64,000 nucleotides of DNA from an uncultured Schlesneria sp. Its GTDB lineage: Bacteria > Planctomycetota > Planctomycetia > Planctomycetales > Planctomycetaceae. The translations under genes and the position numbers were made by a program. The stretch spans positions 1-64,000 of the forward strand of contig CAIOKO010000064.1 in the NCBI GenBank assembly GCA_903858935.1, read 5' to 3'. Shown in pieces: positions 26,936-36,869 of the stretch (position 1 is its first letter; each line of letters begins with the position of its first letter). The notes under the pieces are model-generated. The model had not been told where the DNA came from, did no database searches, and saw only the letters and a list, made by a program, of their open reading frames with translations.

Positions 26936-28021
26936 TCAAAAATCAGACGCTTGGAATCCCCTTTCCCCAAATGACACACCGTTTGGAGTCAGAATTTTGA
27001 CATAGACGTGAGGGTCGATTTTTTCGCTGAGGAAACGCACGGCACCATCGCATAACATCACGTTCACCCCCCCTTTGTGGTTCGAACTGGGTCGAGGTTG
27101 AGTTCCCGTCTTGGCTTTCAGTCCCGCATTAATCCTCCAGTCTTGAGGAGCAGACGAAGTCAATGTTCCGCCGGGAAACTGGGTATTGAGCGGTCGTTGA
27201 ACCGATTCGAAAAAGGTTTCGGCACCGAAAAGAATTTGGTTATTGCTGTCATTAATCGGTAAACCGAATCCAATTTTTGCGGTATCCGTTTCGTACCAGG
27301 GACCTGCCTGAAGATTTTCGGTCAGCATCAAAGTCGTCGAAGTTCCGTCACCCGTCGCAACGTAGTCGAGACTTGATTTGAACGAGGGATGCGCTCGCCA
27401 AAAAACACCCGTGGCGGCGCTGATCTCGATGTCTTTTGGCTCGTCACAGACGTTATTGCCATCCCAGCTTATCTTCCCAATCTGGTGCAGACCTTTAGGA
27501 TCACCGTGATAAAGACTTCGAGACATAAAGCCGGAGTTGGCGACATAACTTAAACCACCTGGCGTTCGATCCGAGTCCACGTCATCCGGACACGCGAAGT
27601 CTGGCAACCAGATCCGTTCCGTGTCGGCGATTTCCATGCGGACGTCATTCTCCTCGCCGGAGACAACCACGGCGTTTTTCCTGATATTCTTGAGTACAGC
27701 GGCCGCGTCGAGTGCCGGTAGTATTTGCATCTGCCAACTCATGGGGATCGTTCCCGTTTGGCCGGCCGCGTTCGTGATTTCGACGTCTGAGCTGAGAGAT
27801 GGGAGTTCGCCGTTAAGATTTGAGGCGAAAGCGATCGTTGCCAACCCGACTTGTCTGAGATTGTTCATGCACCTCATGAGTTTCGCCGGACCACGCTTAG
27901 TCTGAAGCAGCCCCGGGCCGAGGACAGCACACAGTAATGCGCAAATGACGATGAGTACAATGAGATCAATCCGACCGATTCCTCGTCGACTTTGAGAACG
28001 CGCTTGAAGAATGAGTTTCAT
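26936..28021 (-). CDS. DUF1559 domain protein (prepilin-like, type II secretion-type)
   Basis: 361 residues from ATG 28021, which has GGAG 5 bases upstream. A single N-terminal helix (GRIDLIVLIVICALLCAVLGPGLL) replaces the usual prepilin leader. Then come KLMRCMNNLRQVGLATIAFASN and the C-terminal signature HKGGVNVMLCDGAVRFLSEKIDPHVY, both diagnostic of DUF1559. These pseudopilin-like proteins are hugely expanded in planctomycetes; function unproven. The N-terminal motif here (RRGIGRIDLIVL) is degenerate compared with the GFTLIELLVVI consensus, so processing by prepilin peptidase is uncertain. Confidence 0.88.
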   Translation of the reverse strand: MKLILQARSQSRRGIGRIDLIVLIVICALLCAVLGPGLLQTKRGPAKLMRCMNNLRQVGLATIAFASNLNGELPSLSSDVEITNAAGQTGTIPMSWQMQILPALDAAAVLKNIRKNAVVVSGEENDVRMEIADTERIWLPDFACPDDVDSDRTPGGLSYVANSGFMSRSLYHGDPKGLHQIGKISWDGNNVCDEPKDIEISAATGVFWRAHPSFKSSLDYVATGDGTSTTLMLTENLQAGPWYETDTAKIGFGLPINDSNNQILFGAETFFESVQRPLNTQFPGGTLTSSAPQDWRINAGLKAKTGTQPRPSSNHKGGVNVMLCDGAVRFLSEKIDPHVYVKILTPNGVSFGERGFQASDF

Positions 28022-28152
28022 GTTCACTCCATCTGCTTTGAGTAAGCCCGCGAATGTAGTCATTTTCACTCGGGTTTCATGGTAGCATGTACCGCAATAA
28101 ATCCAGCACAATATTTTTCAATCATTGAAATTCATCGATCAAAAGGACAACG

Positions 28153-28830
28153 ATGCTCAATCGTATTTTGGAACCCGAAGTCATGGATACCGCCGAAGAG
28201 GCGGTTGACTATGACCGGATGGATCACAGCCACGTCAATCGTCTCTTCGTTGATGATTTTTTATTGGCTTTGACCGGTACCGATCGTTTGGACAATCAAC
28301 CGTATTGCATCTTCGATGCAGGGACTGGAACAGCCCTCATCCCCATCGAACTGATGCAACGAGGATTTCCTGGAACGGTCGTCGCCAGTGATCTTGCACA
28401 GGCAATGCTGATCGTGGCTCGGCACAACGTACAAGCGGCAGGCTTTCGGGATTCGATTGAACTGGTCCTGCGCGACTGTAAACAGTTGCCTGAGCCTGAT
28501 GCGACCTATCAGGCCGTGATGTCGAACAGCATCGTGCACCACATTCCCGAGCCGCGAGCGGTATTGCGCGAACTTTGGCGAGTCCTGAAACCAGGCGGCG
28601 TTTTTTTCGTGCGCGACTTAATGCGACCGGAGGACATCGGTGCGCTCAACCATCTCGTCAAAACCTATGCCGGTGACGCCAACGATCACCAACAAAAAAT
28701 GTTTCGCGAATCACTGCATGCTGCCCTGACGGTTTCAGAAGTTCGTGAGATTCTGGTCGAACTCGGAATTTCGCCGGATTCCGTCAAAGCAACCAGTGAT
28801 CGACATTGGACGATCTGTGCGCGCAAGTAG
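28153..28830 (+). CDS. Class I SAM-dependent methyltransferase
   Basis: 225 residues. Motif I is IFDAGTGTALIPIELM, motif II VVASDLAQAMLIVARHN, then VLRDCKQLPEPDATYQAVMSNSIVHHIPEP and LRELWRVLKPGGVFFVRDL (motif post-III), all typical of the methyltransf_11/25 group. Substrate unknown. It is transcribed away from the DUF1559 gene. Confidence 0.9.
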   Translation: MLNRILEPEVMDTAEEAVDYDRMDHSHVNRLFVDDFLLALTGTDRLDNQPYCIFDAGTGTALIPIELMQRGFPGTVVASDLAQAMLIVARHNVQAAGFRDSIELVLRDCKQLPEPDATYQAVMSNSIVHHIPEPRAVLRELWRVLKPGGVFFVRDLMRPEDIGALNHLVKTYAGDANDHQQKMFRESLHAALTVSEVREILVELGISPDSVKATSDRHWTICARK

Positions 28831-28883
28831 TGGTCGTTTATTTCATCCATCCTCTCAAGGCAAAGCAAAACCGAAGAGACTTT

Positions 28884-29007
28884 GCCACAGATCAACACCG
28901 AAGCACACGGATAAAAACAAAAGATGAAACCAGAGTCAAAGGACGTTTCAGGTATTTTCTCGCGATTTACATTTCTTTATCTGTGTGGTTCTGCGTGTAT
29001 CTGTGGC
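28884..29007. repeat. Palindromic repeat between convergent genes
   Basis: GCCACAGATCAACACCGAAG... (28884-28915) is an imperfect inverted copy of 28976-29007 (TTTATCTGTGTGG...ATCTGTGGC), with 60 bases between. CACAGAT-type inverted repeats are, like the CACGAAG repeats at 3454, sequences often seen in planctomycete intergenic regions (recalled). Confidence 0.65.
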
Positions 29008-29064
29008 TAAATTATTTGAATTTTATTCTCATTAGCCAAAAATCCAGAAACCGCCCGGTATTAC

Positions 29065-32000
29065 TTACTGTTCAACAAACCGAAGTTCGACGTCGACGAT
29101 TTCGTACGCGGTCATGTCAATCACAACGGCGTCACCTTCGATCAATAGCTCCGAAATCGTTTCGCCCCGAAAGTCCCGCTTGCGAGCAAACGTCGGCTGA
29201 CGGAAACAACGTAATTTGGTTTGCTTGGCCCGACCTTCTGTTTCAATCAGTCGAACAGCAAAGCCTGGATCATGTGGCACGGTGAAATGCTCAGATTCCT
29301 CAAGGGGCGAGGGAACGGCTTTTGTATTCCGAGTCTCAATGATTCGTGTTACCTGGACTTGCCGGGAATCGACGTGGAAGAACCATCCCGTTAAGCCTGC
29401 TTTGGGTGGCCCTTGTTCGGTGGGAATTACTGGCGCCGGTGTCGTCGCGTTCCACGCCGCTTCCAGCGGATAGGGAGCATCCACGGCGATTGTAAATCGA
29501 AATCGTCGCTCGGGCTCTCCTGCCACGACTAACAACGAATCGACCATCCGCTCGCCCGTCTTTCGATGGAATGGTAAACCATGCGGCACGATGGTCAGCC
29601 GTTCTTCTTCGGATGCGATTTCGATGTAATCAGATGTCTCGAATCGTTCGCCGCCGAAGGTTTGCGCCGAATGGTAAATACTGCGAGTCACTGCCGCTGA
29701 GCTATCGTTCCAGGCAAACCGTGAGGCGAAGTAGTTGTTCCAGGGATCCCCGTCTGTTTGTTTAACGTCGGTCAGCTCGATCTCAATTTCCAGGATCGAA
29801 CTGGCGCGCCAGACTCGAACGGTCTGACGAAACGAGGCCAGCTTCTCTGATTTGACCTGATCAATAATATCGCCGAACGTGACAACTTCACCGCAGGCAG
29901 TACCACTTCGGACGACCTCGTGGCCGCGACACTGCATCTCGGCGTATTGTGATTTGATCGTCTCGCCCGGTTCGCTTCCGACGGAAATTGTTCGTTCGCG
30001 AGGAAAGCGGAACGACAATTGTTGGCTCAACCGTTTTGTCCGCTGGTTATGAAAACGGATGTGAGCGATTCCTCCCGTTCGTTCGTTAATCGCAACCTCG
30101 AAATGATCGTTTCGCAGCAGCCAACCCTCAGCCAGCTGTTGCTTCGGAGCCGACGGCAAACTACCGGTCTCGTTCGCCGGAATCCACGCAAATCCACTGC
30201 CAGGGATCTCGACGACGCAGGCAGTCCGATCGGGATGAGCTGCGTCAAACTCGACCGCTTTCACCGCTCCTGAGACTGCCGGAGGCGACTTCAGGCCGGG
30301 GAGCGGCACGATGACGCGCCGGGTGAACGATAACGGGTTCAAAATCAAAAAGCCCCGACCGTTACCTGCCGAATGCATGATGATTCGAGCCAGCTTCTGA
30401 GCCCCCGTTCGCTCGAATTCTTCGATCGAAGCAAGCAGTTCAGCCGGGACACCTTCCTGGTCGAGAGCCATCGCTTCCACTTGTGTCTCGATCGCATTGC
30501 CCACAGCCAAATCAATCGGCTTGGAATAGAGTGCATTCACCGTCGCATGACACCAGCTCGCCGCATCCAGTCGACGACGCAAGTTCGCGTGATCTGTGTA
30601 GCGTCCGATCGGGCGCTTTTCGCGCCGGGCAACATGCTGGATCAGGAAAGGAGAAAAGTATTCATTTGGCTTGTAGACGCTGAGTTGGCCAGGAAGTTCC
30701 GTCTGCTCGAAAAAACGGTCGAGTGTGACGAATCGGCCCAGGCAGGGGGAGTACTTCTGGGACCGGCGCAAGTCGCCAAACCAGGGGGCTTCGATTTCCG
30801 GCCAGCGAGCAAGAATCAATCCCGCCACCTGATCGTGATCCATTGATTCCGCCATTCGAGCCGGGAATCGCAAATAACTCGACGCTCCTTCGGCGGCAAG
30901 CGGAATCCGACTGAGAGCATCAATCAATGTTCCATCGACGCCGCGCCACCTGAGTTTTGTGTATTCCGCATCGGGATAGATCCCATCATCCAGGACAACA
31001 TGTAACGCCGCCAGGAAGCCAAACTTCACCAGGATCTGAGGCAAAAGTGGGGTCAGACCGAATTTGCGACGGCCCCAGACGATCGGCGGTTTCCCGAGCA
31101 GTTGCTGCCACTGCTCGCGCCCCCGTTCAAAGTGATACAGCACACTTTCCAAGGGAAGCAACGGGATCGAAGTCTCACGATCTTCGCCCCCGACAACGCT
31201 GATGCGGGCGGCCTGCCATGCATCGGTGAGTGCTGCGGCCAGACCAGGGGTCTGCTCGCAGATTGCCGCCAGATCCTCAGTCGAAACCAGCAGACTCCAG
31301 GGAACGTTCTGCTGCGATTCGGCAAGCAAATGCTCGTGGCCGACATCGGGAACAGCCAGACAAAGATCCAGCAGATAGCAATCGACGGGATAAAACCGCT
31401 CGCGCGCTTCGAGCAACATCTCGAAGCAGGCACCCAGATGCGTCACCGCAGTTTCGCGATCATCAGCGAGTGCCGCTTTGGCCCCGGCCTGGGCTCGTTG
31501 AAAGAATCGTGAGTCGTCGATGTTGCCAAACTGACGCATCTTGCGGGTCAATAATTCAATCAACAACCAGCAAGTCCCCAGCGCCAGAAAATCAGCAACC
31601 AGCTCAGGGTCTGCCGATGCGTAATCTTCAGCCGCTTCGGCATGAGGTTCCACAGCCACTTCCGATGATCGCACTAATTCCTTGTGACTGACGGGGTCCC
31701 CCATTCCGTCGCCATACTCGGTTGTTTCCGAGGGATGGTCATGCTCGGTCGTCGTCTCTTCCAACGAGACATCGAGTGCCTTGAGCGCCGCAGCGATCAT
31801 CTCTGCGCGATCTGATAGGCCAGAAACGACCGTCGCCCCGGCCCGCCGAGCATCCTCGGCCCAGGCATGTGGCAACCAGCCATCAGAAACCGTCGGGATG
31901 ATGACCAACTGACCTCGTCGAGGAAGCGGAGGGTCGTCCGCCCGTCTCCACCTTGGTAGTTCGACTGACCAAGCCAGAAGCGCGGGATGATAAGCAACAG

Positions 32001-32103
32001 CAAACGAATTCAACAAACTGGCAGCAAAATCATCCGTTTGTTCCGTCGGAAAATCTTCCAGGCTGTGACAGGGAATCAGGATTTGAATGTCAGGAGCAAT
32101 CAT
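29065..32103 (-). CDS. GH38/alpha-mannosidase-like protein
   Basis: 1012 residues from ATG 32103; an in-frame ATG at 32163 would add 20 residues of unlikely sequence. The second half has the beta-sandwich pattern of GH38 enzymes: GFLILNPLSFTRRVIVPLPG, then LLRNDHFEVAINERTGGIAHIRFHNQRTKRLSQQL, which corresponds to the LENExxRVEIxxxxGGI region. The first half has TIM-barrel-like segments (IQILIPCHSLEDFPTE, FPARMAESMDHDQVAGLILARW) but no catalytic motif I can name. No signal peptide, so it may work in the cytoplasm on a mannose-containing glycan. Assignment to the family is from these patterns only. Confidence 0.65.
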   Translation of the reverse strand: MIAPDIQILIPCHSLEDFPTEQTDDFAASLLNSFAVAYHPALLAWSVELPRWRRADDPPLPRRGQLVIIPTVSDGWLPHAWAEDARRAGATVVSGLSDRAEMIAAALKALDVSLEETTTEHDHPSETTEYGDGMGDPVSHKELVRSSEVAVEPHAEAAEDYASADPELVADFLALGTCWLLIELLTRKMRQFGNIDDSRFFQRAQAGAKAALADDRETAVTHLGACFEMLLEARERFYPVDCYLLDLCLAVPDVGHEHLLAESQQNVPWSLLVSTEDLAAICEQTPGLAAALTDAWQAARISVVGGEDRETSIPLLPLESVLYHFERGREQWQQLLGKPPIVWGRRKFGLTPLLPQILVKFGFLAALHVVLDDGIYPDAEYTKLRWRGVDGTLIDALSRIPLAAEGASSYLRFPARMAESMDHDQVAGLILARWPEIEAPWFGDLRRSQKYSPCLGRFVTLDRFFEQTELPGQLSVYKPNEYFSPFLIQHVARREKRPIGRYTDHANLRRRLDAASWCHATVNALYSKPIDLAVGNAIETQVEAMALDQEGVPAELLASIEEFERTGAQKLARIIMHSAGNGRGFLILNPLSFTRRVIVPLPGLKSPPAVSGAVKAVEFDAAHPDRTACVVEIPGSGFAWIPANETGSLPSAPKQQLAEGWLLRNDHFEVAINERTGGIAHIRFHNQRTKRLSQQLSFRFPRERTISVGSEPGETIKSQYAEMQCRGHEVVRSGTACGEVVTFGDIIDQVKSEKLASFRQTVRVWRASSILEIEIELTDVKQTDGDPWNNYFASRFAWNDSSAAVTRSIYHSAQTFGGERFETSDYIEIASEEERLTIVPHGLPFHRKTGERMVDSLLVVAGEPERRFRFTIAVDAPYPLEAAWNATTPAPVIPTEQGPPKAGLTGWFFHVDSRQVQVTRIIETRNTKAVPSPLEESEHFTVPHDPGFAVRLIETEGRAKQTKLRCFRQPTFARKRDFRGETISELLIEGDAVVIDMTAYEIVDVELRFVEQ

Positions 32104-32433
32104 CAACGTCAACTTGGCTCGTATTGGGCTGAATGTCAGGCAGACACAAGATGATATCGGCACCGATTCGGTTCAGGTAGCAACGTCAAAGCCGCGTGCC
32201 GGAATCGCAGATGAGGAGTCATCCAAAAAGGCTTCATAAGCCAACGGCGTTCGATATCAAATCCGCCGAAGAAAACGAAACCCCACCCCCCCTGCGGGGG
32301 CGGTTGACGGGCCTTTGCACTAGGAATTTTCGTTGGAGTTTTCGCTGGATCGGATCGGCGAATTGCGACCAGCGCTGGTGCAAAGGACCGTTAACCATCG
32401 CCGCAGGGGCGATGGAGTTTCGTAGATTCAAAC
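32104..32433. other. Intergenic region holding a palindromic repeat (32287-32410)
   Basis: Apart from a palindromic element there is nothing recognisable. The arms are CCTGCGGGGGCGGTTGACGG...CCTTTGCAC (32287-32320) and GTGCAAAGGACCGTTAACC...GCAGGGGC (32378-32410), inverted copies of each other with about 57 bases between. Confidence 0.6.
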
Positions 32434-33834
32434 CTATCCGAGAATTTCATGGACAACGCGGCCGGCGACATCCGTCAATCGAAAGTCCCGCCCGGCATTG
32501 CGATAGGTCAGACGCTCGTGATCCAGTCCCAACTGGTGCAGAATCGTGGCGTGAAGGTCGTGCATGTGGACTTTATTGTGAATCGCCTGGCTGCCGAATT
32601 CATCTGTTTCACCGTAAGAAAAACCGGGGCGAACTCCTCCACCTGCCAGCCAGACGGTAAACCCGCCCGGATTGTGATCGCGTCCAGTCCCTGCCTTTTC
32701 GGAATAGGGCGTCCGACCAAACTCGCCACCCCACCAGACGATCGTATCTTCCAGCAGCCCACGCCGCTTGAGATCTGCCAGTAACCCGGCCACTGGTCGA
32801 TCGGTCGCTCGCGCGTGATCCGCATGCTTTGGAAGATTGGAATGCTGGTCCCAGGCGGGGTTAGCACTGTTGTCGCCGTACGTCACCTGGACGTAGCGAA
32901 CACCCGCCTCACTTAACCGCCGGGCCATCAGACATTGTTTGCCGAAGTCATCCGTGGCCTTCTCACCGATACCGTAGAGCGCCTGCGTTTCCGAAGTTTC
33001 CTTCGAAAGATCCAGCGTATCCGGTGCGGCCGATTGAATGCGCCACGCGAGGTCATAACTTTCGGCGACCGCCTGCCATTCCATGTCGCGCGGCCGACCC
33101 TGCTGTTGAATCGCGTTCAAACGCGAAACCAGATCCAGTTCCGCACGACGGCTTCCTTCGGTATTGGAATCAGTCGACAGATTACGAAACCGAGCTTCGT
33201 TTGCCGGCTGCCCGGCACGACCAAGCAGCGTTCCCTGGTGGACCGATGGAAGGAACGCAGGACCGTAATTTCTTGGTCCTCCGTTGCCGCTGCTGGCACC
33301 GATCGACACAAACCCGGGGAGGTTTTCGTTCTCGCTACCAAGACCGTAATGAATCCAGGCCCCCATCGACGGACGCAGAGATGCCGTCGCACCACAGTGC
33401 AGAAACAGCGTTGCTGGTCCGTGGGCGACCCCTTCCGTATGCATCGCATGCAGGAAGCAGAGATCATCGACGTGCTCAGCGATCTGCGGGAAGAGTTCCG
33501 ATGCGGCGTGGCCACATTCCCCGTAGCGGCGGAATTTCCACGGTGACTTCATCACCCGCTGGGGTACACCGAGCTTGCCGGTATTGGCAAAACTTCGAGC
33601 ATCGTTGAACGGCAGCATCTGACCGTCCTGTTCATCCAACAGCGGCTTCTGATCGAAGCTGTCGACATGGCTGACCCCCCCCTGCATGAAGAGAAAGATC
33701 ACCCGTTTCGCTCGCGGAAGGTGATGCAATGCCGCTTCGCGGCCCGACGCCAATCCCGCCAGCGCTAATGAGCCGAACCCGCACGCACCAAATCGCAACA
33801 AATCTCGCCGAGTTCCCTGCAACATCTCAATCAT
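32434..33834 (-). CDS. DUF1501 protein, Tat-exported (sulfatase-like fold)
   Basis: 466 residues with twin-arginine signal TRRDLLRFGACGFGSLALAGL. The DUF1501 core begins RAKRVIFLFMQGGVSHVDSFDQKP; later ARRLSEAGVRYVQVTYGD...WDQHSN, and DTIVWWGGEFGRTPYSEKAGTGRDHNPGGFTVWLAGGGV with metal-type residues. It ends DHERLTYRNAGRDFRLTDV. The fold is related to alkaline phosphatase/sulfatases, but the reaction is unknown. It follows the DUF1549/DUF1553 gene in the same direction, the standard planctomycete pair. A family A repeat lies between them. Confidence 0.93.
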   Translation of the reverse strand: MIEMLQGTRRDLLRFGACGFGSLALAGLASGREAALHHLPRAKRVIFLFMQGGVSHVDSFDQKPLLDEQDGQMLPFNDARSFANTGKLGVPQRVMKSPWKFRRYGECGHAASELFPQIAEHVDDLCFLHAMHTEGVAHGPATLFLHCGATASLRPSMGAWIHYGLGSENENLPGFVSIGASSGNGGPRNYGPAFLPSVHQGTLLGRAGQPANEARFRNLSTDSNTEGSRRAELDLVSRLNAIQQQGRPRDMEWQAVAESYDLAWRIQSAAPDTLDLSKETSETQALYGIGEKATDDFGKQCLMARRLSEAGVRYVQVTYGDNSANPAWDQHSNLPKHADHARATDRPVAGLLADLKRRGLLEDTIVWWGGEFGRTPYSEKAGTGRDHNPGGFTVWLAGGGVRPGFSYGETDEFGSQAIHNKVHMHDLHATILHQLGLDHERLTYRNAGRDFRLTDVAGRVVHEILG

Positions 33835-33878
33835 GTTTGACTCTCAGACGTATTTCGCGTTTTTTAAACTTCTCTGAT

Positions 33879-33985
33879 GTGCCACTGCTTGACTCTCCTC
33901 GGTCAAGCAGTGCTCTTCGCACCGACAATTTGACCATCAAACGGAAAAGACACGGCCTCTCCGAAGACTTCTAGGCAGTGGCACA
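33879..33985 (+). repeat. Palindromic dispersed repeat, family A copy 2
   Basis: GTGCCACTGCTTGAC...GTCAAGCAGTGCTCTTCG...CTCCGAAGACTT...GCAGTGGCAC; the outer ends are inverted and an inner hairpin pairs ACTGCTTGAC with GTCAAGCAGT. It sits between two genes of one operon. Confidence 0.8.
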
Positions 33986-34019
33986 AATTCGTAATTTCGA
34001 ACTTTGAAGAATCTCTTGT

Positions 34020-36869
34020 TTACGGAACATAACGGAATTCTATCGAACAAATCAGCGCATGAGCGACTTCAGTCCATCTTTCGAGTTCTGATTTCTTGGA
34101 TGTACTAACGACTTCCAGCAACAGATTTCTTTCCTCCGATGTGGAAGCACGTCCCAGCAGGCTTTGATACAGCCAGTTCAGACGTTCCTCATTATCGGAC
34201 AACTGAGCGTTCCCCAGCACTCGTTCGGCAATCTGTTTACTTTGTGTCTGGACCCAGGAATGGTTCATTAGAAATAATGACTGTGGCGCCACCGTGCTGA
34301 CGTTACGAGCACCCGTCACGACGCTTGCGTCCGCCCCATCAAACACCTCCAGGAACTCAGGAGTCGCATTGCGGAATGCCGGCAGATAGACGGTTCGCAG
34401 CGGCAGTTCAACGGGGGCACCATAGTCCGTCTCTCGCGATGCGGGATAAGTCGATCCCCCAGGGCAGTCGTTCAATGCACCACTCACCATCAACATCGTG
34501 TCACGCAGCGATTCGGCGGGCAAACGTCGTCGTGAACGCCAGCTCCACAATCGATGCTCGGGATCACGCGATTCCTGTTCACCCGGTTGCGAAGCAAGGC
34601 GGTAAGTCTGCGACAACACAATTCGCTTCACGAGCTTTTTGGTCGACCAGCCGTCATCGATGAACCGACGTGATAGCCAATCGAGTAATTCGGGATGAGT
34701 CGGCGGCTCGCCTGTCGTGCCGAAATTGTCTGGCGTCCGGACCAGACCCGCTCCGAATAGCCAATGCCAGACCCGATTGACGTATACGCGAGGAACCAGC
34801 GGCTGTTCGGTCGATGTCAACCAGCGTGCCAGCTCAAGTCGACCACTTGTTCCTTCAGGGATTGCCGGGACTTCGGAATGTGTCGCCACCTGCAAGAAAC
34901 CTCGTGGAACGGTGGGACCCTGATTGCTGACCAGGCCACGAACATGGATGTAGGTGTCCGCAGGCTTCGCCGCTTCGGTCACGGATAAAACTGTAGGCCG
35001 CGCCGGACCCGACTTCTGTGTCTCTTTCAGTTCCTTTTCCAGTTCGGCAACAGACTTTTCCAATACCTTCTGCTCATCGCTCTTTTCAGTTGAAACCACC
35101 GGCGTCTGTTTCATGGCCGCCAGTTCTTCTTCCGTCAGAAACTGTACGGCATCGGCAATGACATGCCCATCGGCCCCTTCGTTCGTCACGATCACAAAGA
35201 ACTGTCCATTTGGTTCATGACGATAAGTCCCTAGAGACACAAAGTGACCGTCGAGTGGCGGTGCCAGCCGTTCATTCACCTTTACCGTCTTGTCGCCATC
35301 GGCACTCGAAATCTGGATCGAAACATTTGTTGCCCGGTTCATACCGGATGTGTAAGCGAATCGGACTTCATACTTGCCCGGCGGCAACTGCTTCGGTTGA
35401 AACGTCAGCGACTTGTTCCCTAACCCTTCGTGGTCGTCATGCACGTAGCCGTCACCGATATATGGCTTAACGCTTTGCGAAGCCTTCCACGTACCGATGA
35501 CCTGAGCCTCCTTGTCATCGATCACGCGGCCTGGCAGACTGGCCACGCTACTGACATTCGGTTGCGCCCCACCTGCTGTGTTGGCCAGCTTCGCCAACTT
35601 CTGCTTTCGATCCGCCAAATCCCTGGTCATTGAGGCAATGCGATTTTCACGTTCGGCATGAATCGCTGCTTCTTCGGGTCTTAATGGCAACGGGCGTGAG
35701 GTCCACATCGAGACGTTCGCATGCGCCAGCATCGGCGAACTTTTCAAAATCCCCGCCAGGGCGTAATAGTCCTTTGTCGGGATCGGATCGAACTTATGAT
35801 CGTGACAACGGGCACAGGTCACAGTCTGGGCAAGCAACCCTTTTCCGATCACATCCAACTGCTCGTCGACGACATCCATTTCGAGCGTCTTCTTGTCTTG
35901 CTCTTCCAGGTTGTGATTACCCAGGGCCAGGTAGCTTGTCGCCACAAGGCGCCGTTGCCGTTCGGCGAGCGTCCCATCGGGCAACAAGTCGCCTGCAATC
36001 TGCTCACGCAGAAATTCGTCATAAGGTCGATCTTCGTAGAACGAGTTAATCACATAGTCGCGATAGCGCCAGGCATCCTTAAGGACAAACCCGCGTAAAG
36101 TCAGCGATTCAGCGTATCGCGCAATATCCAGCCAATGTCGGCCCCAATGTTCGGCAAACGATTTGGAAGCGAGCAAGCGATCGACCAGTTCCACGTACCG
36201 AGTCTCGCTCGGCTCACGACAATAATCGGCCAATTGTTCGGGAGTCGGCGGTAGCCCGGTCAAATCAAAATGGAGTCGCCGAACAAGTTCCTGAGGAGTC
36301 GCTTCGGACACCGGCGAAAGTCCCGCCGTCAGCATCTTGGCAAGCAGAAATCGGTCAAGATCGGCAGGTGTTCCAGGGGTGCGGATATTCGGAACGGGAT
36401 GATCCTGAATCGGGCGATAAGACCAATGTGATCGCCCCGCTTCCAGATCGATCCCTTTTCGAGGAACCGTAGCGTCACCTTCGCGCGGATCGAACGCCCC
36501 CGACTGGACCCAGGTCTCAAGTACACGGATTGCGGCTTCAGGCAATTTTCCCTCGGGGGGCATCTGATAGCTGTCTTTGCCGTAGCGAACCGCCTTAATC
36601 AACAGGCTGGCATCAAGGTCCCCCGCGACAATCGCCGGACCACTGTCACCACCGGCTGTCCAACCAGCCCGGGAATCCAACCGCAATCCACCCTTAATCT
36701 TCGCCTCGCCACCATGACAGGACAGGCAATGGCGCGTCAGAATCGGCCGCACCTGACGTTCAAAGAATTCCCGCTGAGCTATCTGATCAGGTTCCTCGGC
36801 CGAAGCGACGACAGTCGCCACGGTCCAAGCCAGCAAAACAACGAAGAAATCTCGGCACGGCCCGTGCAT
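34020..36869 (-). CDS. Planctomycete cytochrome-type PSCyt1/DUF1549/DUF1553 protein with golvesin-like insert
   Basis: 949 residues with a signal peptide (FFVVLLAWTVATVVASAEE). A haem-type CxxCH (TRHCLSCHGGEAKIKGGLRLD) opens the PSCyt1 domain (about 35-130). DUF1549 follows (about 160-380; FDLTGLPPTPEQLADY, HWGRHWLDIARYAES, VTCARCHDHKFDPIPTKDYYAL) and DUF1553 ends the protein (about 690-930; LARWLTSTEQPLVPRVYVNRVW, FGTTGEPPTHPELLDW, LSQTYRLAS). Between them, at about 455-580, sits an extra beta domain (VIGTWKASQSVKPYIGDGYVHD, LPPGKYEVRFAYTSG) resembling the golvesin C-terminal-type domain, followed by a coiled coil. It probably works with the downstream DUF1501 protein in the periplasm. Function unknown. 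Confidence 0.93.
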   Translation of the reverse strand: MHGPCRDFFVVLLAWTVATVVASAEEPDQIAQREFFERQVRPILTRHCLSCHGGEAKIKGGLRLDSRAGWTAGGDSGPAIVAGDLDASLLIKAVRYGKDSYQMPPEGKLPEAAIRVLETWVQSGAFDPREGDATVPRKGIDLEAGRSHWSYRPIQDHPVPNIRTPGTPADLDRFLLAKMLTAGLSPVSEATPQELVRRLHFDLTGLPPTPEQLADYCREPSETRYVELVDRLLASKSFAEHWGRHWLDIARYAESLTLRGFVLKDAWRYRDYVINSFYEDRPYDEFLREQIAGDLLPDGTLAERQRRLVATSYLALGNHNLEEQDKKTLEMDVVDEQLDVIGKGLLAQTVTCARCHDHKFDPIPTKDYYALAGILKSSPMLAHANVSMWTSRPLPLRPEEAAIHAERENRIASMTRDLADRKQKLAKLANTAGGAQPNVSSVASLPGRVIDDKEAQVIGTWKASQSVKPYIGDGYVHDDHEGLGNKSLTFQPKQLPPGKYEVRFAYTSGMNRATNVSIQISSADGDKTVKVNERLAPPLDGHFVSLGTYRHEPNGQFFVIVTNEGADGHVIADAVQFLTEEELAAMKQTPVVSTEKSDEQKVLEKSVAELEKELKETQKSGPARPTVLSVTEAAKPADTYIHVRGLVSNQGPTVPRGFLQVATHSEVPAIPEGTSGRLELARWLTSTEQPLVPRVYVNRVWHWLFGAGLVRTPDNFGTTGEPPTHPELLDWLSRRFIDDGWSTKKLVKRIVLSQTYRLASQPGEQESRDPEHRLWSWRSRRRLPAESLRDTMLMVSGALNDCPGGSTYPASRETDYGAPVELPLRTVYLPAFRNATPEFLEVFDGADASVVTGARNVSTVAPQSLFLMNHSWVQTQSKQIAERVLGNAQLSDNEERLNWLYQSLLGRASTSEERNLLLEVVSTSKKSELERWTEVAHALICSIEFRYVP

